Shown: piece by piece, positions 58,774 to 64,000 of the stretch | Layout of the letters: each line of letters begins with the position of its first letter | How positions within the stretch are numbered: position 1 is the first letter of the stretch | NCBI GenBank assembly: GCA_002083435.1 | Contig: LWDJ01000021.1 | Span: 1 to 64,000 of the forward strand | Reading direction: 5' to 3' | DNA length: 64,000 nt | Origin: Proteobacteria bacterium SG_bin6 | GTDB lineage: Bacteria > Pseudomonadota > Alphaproteobacteria > Sphingomonadales > Sphingomonadaceae | Program-made: the position numbers and the translations under genes | The notes under the pieces: generated by a model | The model's database searches: none | What the model was told of the DNA's origin: nothing | What the model saw: the letters and a program-made list of their open reading frames with translations, nothing else

Positions 58774-59309
58774 TCGAAACCACGCTGCCGGGCGTGCTGA
58801 TCATCGAGCCGCGGGTGTTCGGCGACGCGCGCGGCTTCTTCCTTGAAAGCTGGAACGCGGAAGTCTTTCGCGCCGCCGGGCTCGACCTGCGGTTCGTGCA
58901 GGACAATCACAGTCGCTCGGCGCGGGGTGTGCTGCGGGGGCTGCATTATCAGCTGCCCGAGCCGCAGGGGAAGCTGGTACGCGTGACCGCGGGCCGCGTG
59001 TTCGACGTCGCGGTCGATCTGCGCCGCTCGTCGCCCAATTTCGGTCGGTGGACGGGCGTCGAGCTGTCGGCGGCGAACAAGCGGCAACTCTGGATTCCGC
59101 CGGGGTTCGCCCATGGCTTCCTGTCACTCGAGGACGGGACCGATTTTCTGTATAAATGCACCGCTTGCTACCGTGCCGCCTTCGATCACACGGTCCGCTG
59201 GGACGATCCCGCGATCGGCATCGACTGGCCGCTCGAAGGCCTGACGCCCCAGCTGTCGGCAAAGGACCAGGCCGGCCCCTTGCTCGCCGACGCCCCGGTG
59301 TTCGCGTGA
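58764..59309 (+). CDS. rmlC: dTDP-4-dehydrorhamnose 3,5-epimerase
   Basis: 181 residues from GTG 58764 within the end of rmlA. The cupin fold motifs are ARGFFLESWNAEVF, FVQDNHSRSARGVLRGLHYQ and WIPPGFAHGFLSLEDG, including the catalytic His region LRGLHYQ. The length is normal for RmlC. It performs the 3,5-epimerisation of dTDP-4-dehydro-6-deoxyglucose. Its stop overlaps the rmlD GTG start by four bases. Confidence 0.95.
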   Translation: MELIETTLPGVLIIEPRVFGDARGFFLESWNAEVFRAAGLDLRFVQDNHSRSARGVLRGLHYQLPEPQGKLVRVTAGRVFDVAVDLRRSSPNFGRWTGVELSAANKRQLWIPPGFAHGFLSLEDGTDFLYKCTACYRAAFDHTVRWDDPAIGIDWPLEGLTPQLSAKDQAGPLLADAPVFA

Positions 59310-60154
59310 GAGTATTGATCACCGGAGCGCACGGGCAGCTTGGACGGGCGCTCATCGCGACGGCGCCGGCGGATGCGGTGCTCGACGCAACCGACGCGAC
59401 CGAACTCGACATTACCGACGCGCCCGCTGTCGAGCGTCGCATCAACGCGACCAAACCGCAGCTGGTCATCAACGCCGCCGCCTATACGCTGGTTGATCAA
59501 GCTGAAAGCGACGAGGTTGAAGCACTGCGGATCAACGGTGATGCCGTGGGCGTGCTGGCGGCGGCGAGCCGGGCGATCGGCGCGCGGTTCGTGCATGTGT
59601 CGACCGATTTCGTGTTCGATGGCGGTCAAAGCACGCCTTATGCCCCCGACGCCGCGACCAACCCACTGAACGCTTATGGCCGCACCAAGCTCGCGGGCGA
59701 GCAAGCCGCCGGCACGGATGCGCTGATCGTGCGGACAGCCTGGGTCTATGCCGCGCAAGGACACAATTTCGTGCGCAGCATGTTGCGGGCGATGGCCGAA
59801 CGCGAGCGGTTGCGCGTCGTGATCGATCAGGTTGGCACGCCAACCTACGCGCGCGGCCTGGCGGAGGCGCTGTGGGCGCTGAGCGCGCGGCAAGTCCAGG
59901 GCATTTTCCACTACACCGATAGCGGCTGCGCCAGCTGGTATGACTTCGCGGTCGCGATCCAGGAGGAGGCGCTGGCGCGGGGATTGCTGAGCCGGGAAAT
60001 TCCGATCGATCCCATCGCGACCGCCGATTATCCCACCGCCGCGACGCGCCCGCCCTATTCGGTGCTCGACAAGCGGGCGACCGTCGCGCTGATCGGCGCC
60101 GCGCCACACTGGCGCGTCCAGCTGCGCCGCATGATCGAGGAACTGCATGGCTGA
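59306..60154 (+). CDS. rmlD: dTDP-4-dehydrorhamnose reductase
   Basis: 282 residues from GTG 59306, which overlaps the rmlC stop (GTGA). The Rossmann motif is LITGAHGQLGRALI, the catalytic YxxxK site is NAYGRTKLAGEQAA, and VSTDFVFDGG with TAWVYAAQGHNFV supports RmlD. It carries out the last reduction to dTDP-L-rhamnose with NADPH. The start codon was chosen over the much longer open frame because the upstream part is antisense-like Arg-rich sequence inside rmlC. Confidence 0.95.
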   Translation: MRVLITGAHGQLGRALIATAPADAVLDATDATELDITDAPAVERRINATKPQLVINAAAYTLVDQAESDEVEALRINGDAVGVLAAASRAIGARFVHVSTDFVFDGGQSTPYAPDAATNPLNAYGRTKLAGEQAAGTDALIVRTAWVYAAQGHNFVRSMLRAMAERERLRVVIDQVGTPTYARGLAEALWALSARQVQGIFHYTDSGCASWYDFAVAIQEEALARGLLSREIPIDPIATADYPTAATRPPYSVLDKRATVALIGAAPHWRVQLRRMIEELHG

Positions 60155-61202
60155 GATTCTGGTCACCGGCGGCGCCGGCTTCATCGGCGCCAATTTCGTG
60201 CATTATTGGCGGCGCCACCGCCCCGAAGCGCGCGTGCTGGTCCTCGACGCGCTGACTTATGCCGGCAATCCGGCGAGCATCGCCGGGCTCGAGGGTGTCG
60301 AACTGATCCAGGGCGATATCAACGATCAGCCGCTGGTCGAACGCCTGCTCGCCGAACGTGGGATCGACACAATCGTCCACTTCGCCGCCGAAAGCCATGT
60401 CGATCGCTCGATCAGTGGGCCGGATGCGTTCATCACCACCAATGTGCTCGGCACGCACAGCCTGCTCAAGGCGGCGAAGCGGGTGTGGCTCGATGCCGGC
60501 AGCGGGCGGCCGCACCGCTTCCACCATGTCTCGACCGACGAGGTCTATGGCTCGCTCGCGCAGGACGATCCCGCGTTCAGCGAGACCACGCCCTATGCGC
60601 CCAACTCGCCCTATTCGGCGTCGAAGGCAGGCTCCGACCATCTGGTCCGCGCCTACCACCACACCTTCGGGCTGCAGGTGACGACGACCAACTGCTCGAA
60701 TAATTACGGGCCCTATCAATTCCCCGAAAAGCTGATCCCGCTGTTCCTGCTCAACTGCCTGCATGGCCGGCCGCTGCCGATCTATGGCGATGGCATGAAC
60801 CGGCGCGACTGGTTGCATGTCGAGGATCATTGCCGCGGCATCGCGCTCGCGCTCGCGCGCGGCGTGCCGGGGGAGACCTATAATATCGGTGGCGGGCAGG
60901 AATTGCCCAACATGGCAGTGATCGACGCGATCTGCGCCCAGGTCGACGCCGCCTTCGCCGCCGACCCGGCGCTCGCCGCGCGCTTTCCGGAGGCGCCCGC
61001 CGCCCAAGGCAAGCCCTCGGCGAGCCTCAAGACCTTCGTCGAGGATCGCAAGGGGCACGACCGCCGCTACGCGATCGACGAGCGCAAGGCACGCGCCGCG
61101 CTCGGCTATGCCCCCGAACGCACCTTCGCGCAGGGCTTCGCCGCGACGCTCGCCTGGTATCTCGCCAACGAAGCCTGGTGGCGGCCGCTTCTAAGCCGGT
61201 AG
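60147..61202 (+). CDS. rmlB: dTDP-glucose 4,6-dehydratase
   Basis: 351 residues, overlapping rmlD by eight bases. The SDR motifs are TGGAGFIGANFVHYW, FAAESHVDRSISGPD, STDEVYGSLAQDD and the YxxxK site YSASKAGSDHLV. These are diagnostic for RmlB, which makes dTDP-4-dehydro-6-deoxyglucose. The order rmlA-C-D-B differs from the A-C-B-D order that I recall for classical sphingan clusters. It ends 16 bp before the convergent ugd gene. Confidence 0.95.
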   Translation: MAEILVTGGAGFIGANFVHYWRRHRPEARVLVLDALTYAGNPASIAGLEGVELIQGDINDQPLVERLLAERGIDTIVHFAAESHVDRSISGPDAFITTNVLGTHSLLKAAKRVWLDAGSGRPHRFHHVSTDEVYGSLAQDDPAFSETTPYAPNSPYSASKAGSDHLVRAYHHTFGLQVTTTNCSNNYGPYQFPEKLIPLFLLNCLHGRPLPIYGDGMNRRDWLHVEDHCRGIALALARGVPGETYNIGGGQELPNMAVIDAICAQVDAAFAADPALAARFPEAPAAQGKPSASLKTFVEDRKGHDRRYAIDERKARAALGYAPERTFAQGFAATLAWYLANEAWWRPLLSR

Positions 61203-61218
61203 CGGCGCCACCCGACGC

Positions 61219-62526
61219 TCACCGCCCAACCGAGCTGTAGCGGTACCCCGCGCGTTCGGCCTCGGCGGGCGGATAGATGTTGCGCAGATCGACCAACACC
61301 GGCGCGTTCAGCGTTGTCGCCAGCCGCTTCAGATCGAGCGCACGGAACACGTCCCACTCGGTCACGATCACCACCGCGTCGGCGCCCCGCGCGGCATCAT
61401 AGGGATCCTCGGCAAGCTCAATCTCGGGCATCAGCGCCTTGGCGGCCGCCATGCCTTCGGGGTCATAGGCGCGCACCTTCACGCCCGCATCGAGCAGGCT
61501 TTGAACGATCGCGAGCGAAGGCGCGTCGCGCATATCGTCGGTATTTGGCTTGAAGGTAAGGCCGAGCAGCGCCGCGGTCTTGCCCTTGGCCGCCGCCTCG
61601 CCGCCAAGCGCCGCAATGACCTTGCGCCCCATCGCGCGCTTGCGCGTGTCGTTCACCTTCACCACCGCCTCGACGATGCGCACCGGGGATTCGTGATCCT
61701 CGGCGGTCTTCAGCAGCGCCAGCGTATCCTTCGGGAAGCACGAACCGCCATAGCCTGGGCCGGCGTGGAGGAACTTCGCCCCGATCCGCTTGTCGAGCCC
61801 GATCCCGCGCGACACGTCCTGCACATTCGCGCCCACCACCTCGCACAGATCAGCGATCTCGTTGATGAAGGTGATCTTGGTCGCCAGGAACGCGTTGGCG
61901 GCATATTTGATCAGCTCGGCGGTGCGTCGCCCGGTGACCAGGATCGGGCTCTCGTTCAGGTAGAGCGGCCGGTAGATTTCGCGCATCACCGATTGGGCGC
62001 GGTCATCCTCGGCGCCGATCACAATGCGATCGGGGCGCTTGAAATCGCTGATCGCCGCGCCTTCGCGCAGGAATTCGGGGTTGGAAACCACCGCGACCTC
62101 GGCATCCGGGCGCAGCTCGCGCAGGATCGCCTCCACCTTGTCGCCGGTGCCGACGGGCACGGTCGATTTGGTGACGACGACCGTGGGACCGGTGATCGCG
62201 GCGGCGATTTCCCGGGTCGCCTCGAACACATAGGTCAGGTCGGCATGGCCGTCACCGCGGCGCGAGGGCGTGCCAACCGCGATAAACACCGCGTCGGCCC
62301 CGTCGACCGCGGCGGCGAGGACGGTGGTGAAGGCGAGCCGCCCGGCGGCGACATTGCCCGCCACCAGTTGATCGAGCCCGGGCTCGTAGATCGGCATCTT
62401 GCCGGCCTGCAGCGCTTCGATCTTGCCCGCATCCTTGTCGACGCACGTCACCTCATGCCCGAAATCGGAAAAGCAGGCGCCGGAAACCAAGCCGACATAG
62501 CCGGAACCAATCATCGTGATCCGCAT
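61219..62526 (-). CDS. ugd: UDP-glucose 6-dehydrogenase
   Basis: 435 residues; AAGGA lies upstream of the ATG at 62526. The N-terminal Rossmann motif is ITMIGSGYVGLVSGACFSDF, and the catalytic Cys lies in GPGYGGSCFPKDT near residue 260. NAFLATKITFINEIADLCEV and TFKPNTDDMRDAPS are further Ugd markers. It oxidises UDP-glucose to UDP-glucuronate in two NAD-dependent steps. galU lies 33 bp upstream on the same strand, so the two form a pathway pair feeding glucuronate into EPS and the UXS-like enzyme. Confidence 0.95.
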   Translation of the reverse strand: MRITMIGSGYVGLVSGACFSDFGHEVTCVDKDAGKIEALQAGKMPIYEPGLDQLVAGNVAAGRLAFTTVLAAAVDGADAVFIAVGTPSRRGDGHADLTYVFEATREIAAAITGPTVVVTKSTVPVGTGDKVEAILRELRPDAEVAVVSNPEFLREGAAISDFKRPDRIVIGAEDDRAQSVMREIYRPLYLNESPILVTGRRTAELIKYAANAFLATKITFINEIADLCEVVGANVQDVSRGIGLDKRIGAKFLHAGPGYGGSCFPKDTLALLKTAEDHESPVRIVEAVVKVNDTRKRAMGRKVIAALGGEAAAKGKTAALLGLTFKPNTDDMRDAPSLAIVQSLLDAGVKVRAYDPEGMAAAKALMPEIELAEDPYDAARGADAVVIVTEWDVFRALDLKRLATTLNAPVLVDLRNIYPPAEAERAGYRYSSVGR

Positions 62527-62559
62527 ATATATTCCTTGAATTGAGCGTTGCGCGCGCGG

Positions 62560-63423
62560 TTAGCGCTGGCTGTCGAGGAAAGAACGCACCTTGGGGCCGA
62601 TTTCGGCGTGCTGCAACGCAAGCGCGATCGTCGCCTGGACGAATCCCGCCTTGTCGCCGCAATCGTGCCGCGTACCGCTGAAGCGATACGCATGGAACGG
62701 TTGGCGGCCGATCAGCTGTGCCATCGCGTCGGTCAACTGGATCTCGCCCCCCGCGCCTTTTCCCTGGGTGGCGAGAATGTCCATGACCTCGGGCTGGAGG
62801 ATATAGCGACCGGGGATCATCAGCTGCGACGGGGCTGTTCCACGCGCCGGCTTTTCGACCAGCCCCTTCACCTCGACCAGCGCGCCATTTTCCGCGCCCG
62901 GATCGATAACGCCATAGCGGTCGGTTTCGTCCTCGGGCACCTCGAAGCCGCAGACGATATTGCCGCCGACCCGGTTATACGCATCGACCATCTGCTTCAT
63001 GCAGCCGGGCGTGCCCGCCATCAGCTCGTCGGCCAGGAAGATCGCGAATGGCTCGTCGCCCACGATGTCGCGCGCGCACCACACCGCGTGGCCGAGCCCC
63101 ATCGGCTCCTGCTGGCGGACATAGGCGACTGCGCCCGGGGCGAGCCGCGTCTGGTGGAGCAAATCGAGCGACTTGCCGCGCGCGATCATCGTCGTCTCGA
63201 GCTCATAGGCGATGTCGAAATGGTCCTCGATCGCCGATTTGCCGCGGCCCGTGACGAAGATCATCTGCTCGATCCCCGCCTCGATCGCCTCGTCGACCGC
63301 ATATTGGATCAGCGGCCGGTCGACCACCGGCAGCATTTCCTTGGGCATCGCCTTGGTCGCGGGCAGAAAGCGGGTGCCGAGGCCACCGACCGGAAATACC
63401 GCCTTTCGAAGAGGCTTGATCAT
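62560..63423 (-). CDS. galU: UTP-glucose-1-phosphate uridylyltransferase
   Basis: 287 residues from ATG 63423 (MIKPLRKAVFPVGGLGTRFL). The nucleotide-binding motif GLGTRFLPATKAMPKEML, VDRPLIQYAVDEAIEAGI and VEKPARGTAPSQLMIPGRYI are diagnostic for GalU. It joins glucose-1-phosphate and UTP to UDP-glucose. The upstream open frame encodes Arg/Ala-rich sequence that overlaps the next gene antisense-like and is not part of the protein. It is co-directional with ugd. Confidence 0.95.
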   Translation of the reverse strand: MIKPLRKAVFPVGGLGTRFLPATKAMPKEMLPVVDRPLIQYAVDEAIEAGIEQMIFVTGRGKSAIEDHFDIAYELETTMIARGKSLDLLHQTRLAPGAVAYVRQQEPMGLGHAVWCARDIVGDEPFAIFLADELMAGTPGCMKQMVDAYNRVGGNIVCGFEVPEDETDRYGVIDPGAENGALVEVKGLVEKPARGTAPSQLMIPGRYILQPEVMDILATQGKGAGGEIQLTDAMAQLIGRQPFHAYRFSGTRHDCGDKAGFVQATIALALQHAEIGPKVRSFLDSQR

Positions 63424-63554
63424 CACCGTCTCCCTCGTGCCCCACGCTCCCGGGCGGGCTCTAGGGGAAGCACGAACGCTTCGCAACGCAGCAAGGAGCC
63501 TTCGTGCCGCCGCTGATGCCCAGCCGCGAGACGCTTCACCGCGCCCGGGCGGCC

Positions 63555-64000
63555 TCAGGCGGGCCGGTGCTGGCCACCGGTCTGCGCCAGCTCGATCAGC
63601 GCGACGCTTTCCGCACCCAGCGCGGGGAGCGGCAACCCAGCGGTGCGCAGCCATCCCCCCGCCAGGGCGACTCCAGCGCGGAGCTGGTCGGTCCAGCCCG
63701 GCTGGGCAGTGGCGCTCCCCTGCGCCAGATCGAGCAAGGTCACGCGATAGGATCGGTCCGCGAGCATCGGCAACGGCAGCACCGGCGGGAACCGCTCGTG
63801 CGGCGGGGCGAGGCGCGTCACCTGAAGCAGCAGCGCATCGGGCGTACCATGCGCCTGCCAAAGCAGCCCGTCTGGCCCCTCTCCCAGCCACAGCCGCCCG
63901 GCGTGGAGCCGGTCGCGCAAGGCCTTGTAGCGGGCGATCGCGGACCGCAGCGTCGCGGCCTCGGCTGCTTCCAACGTCGCCGGATCGAGCTCTACTCCGA
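63555..64000 (-). CDS. probable GH36 alpha-galactosidase, partial (N-terminus beyond right edge)
   Basis: The frame is open from the right edge to the stop at 63555, giving 148 visible residues. They resemble the C-terminal beta-sandwich of GH36 alpha-galactosidases: AIARYKALRDRLHAGRLWLG, DGLLWQAHGTPDALLLQVTR and LPLPMLADRSYRVTLLDLAQ. The catalytic domain would lie outside the window. It is separated from galU by 131 bp. The gene may degrade galactosides or trim polysaccharide; the family call rests only on the C-terminal part. Confidence 0.6.
   Translation of the reverse strand, partial: GVELDPATLEAAEAATLRSAIARYKALRDRLHAGRLWLGEGPDGLLWQAHGTPDALLLQVTRLAPPHERFPPVLPLPMLADRSYRVTLLDLAQGSATAQPGWTDQLRAGVALAGGWLRTAGLPLPALGAESVALIELAQTGGQHRPA

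Noticed and set aside
1..64000. CRISPR arrays, tRNA or rRNA genes, insertion sequences and attachment sites.
   Set aside because: No regular spaced repeats, cloverleaf-like segments, transposase frames or terminal repeats were recognised on either strand; a dedicated RNA search could still find small RNAs.

Overview
The window is chromosomal DNA from a GC-rich alphaproteobacterium, most likely a sphingomonad (Sphingomonas or a close relative). The evidence is a GcrA cell-cycle regulator at the left edge, an alphaproteobacterial-type SOS box, sphingan-style exopolysaccharide (EPS) genes, an exosortase set that resembles the XrtV system of sphingomonads, and a gene-transfer-agent-type spike base protein. 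No rRNA, tRNA, CRISPR array or insertion sequence was recognised.

Layout. 0-5.8 kb is mostly housekeeping: gcrA (partial), an ABC-2 permease, an LplT-like MFS carrier, pgsA-moaD-moaE, and an S24/LexA-like repressor divergent from two small genes that sit behind a GTTC-N7-GTTC box. 5.8-20 kb holds the core of a Wzx/Wzy-type EPS locus: a priming glycosylphosphotransferase with a 1-nt frameshift, a GH5 lipoprotein, two acyl/acetyltransferases, a Wzx flippase, a Wzy-like polymerase with a low-GC body, a beta-helix lipoprotein, an AAA ATPase, and the co-polymerase/export set (SpsE-, SpsC- and SpsD-like). 20-26 kb holds an RTX-tailed beta-helix protein paralogous to the lipoprotein, a pyruvyltransferase coupled to an FrhB-like protein, and an outer-membrane barrel.

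26-33 kb is a tightly overlapping minus-strand operon with Wzm/Wzt ABC glycan exporter subunits, three GT2 glycosyltransferases and an acyltransferase, so it looks like a second, Wzx-independent export route. At 33-38 kb a 1000-residue fusion (GT2 + NodS-like methyltransferase + NodB-like deacetylase) faces two more GT2 genes. 37.9-41.1 kb encodes a GTA/phage-type spike base protein and a 960-residue fibre-like protein. 41.2-46 kb is a type I secretion operon with one normal and one degenerate ABC subunit plus an HlyD-type adaptor. 46-48.6 kb has an acyl carrier protein, a ketosynthase and a UDP-glucuronate decarboxylase-like gene.

48.7-57.5 kb carries two glycosyltransferases, an exosortase system (EpsD-like PPIase, EpsI, exosortase, PEP-CTERM substrate, small accessory protein), a retropepsin-like protease, and a PssD/PssE-like glycosyltransferase. 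57.9-63.4 kb supplies nucleotide sugars: rmlA-rmlC-rmlD-rmlB for dTDP-L-rhamnose, and galU-ugd for UDP-glucose and UDP-glucuronate. The right edge cuts a probable GH36 alpha-galactosidase.

Together the genes describe a cell envelope factory. It makes precursors (rhamnose, glucuronate, probably xylose), assembles at least one repeat unit, decorates it with acyl, acetyl, pyruvyl or methyl groups or by N-deacetylation, exports it by two routes, and secretes proteins that may trim or remodel it. The most unusual points are Nod-factor-like enzyme types (NodC/S/B-like fusion, NodF/NodE-like pair) in one EPS locus, a phage/GTA-like capsule-binding spike placed inside the glycan genes, the asymmetric type I exporter, and an AlgG/AlgE-like pair of beta-helix proteins.
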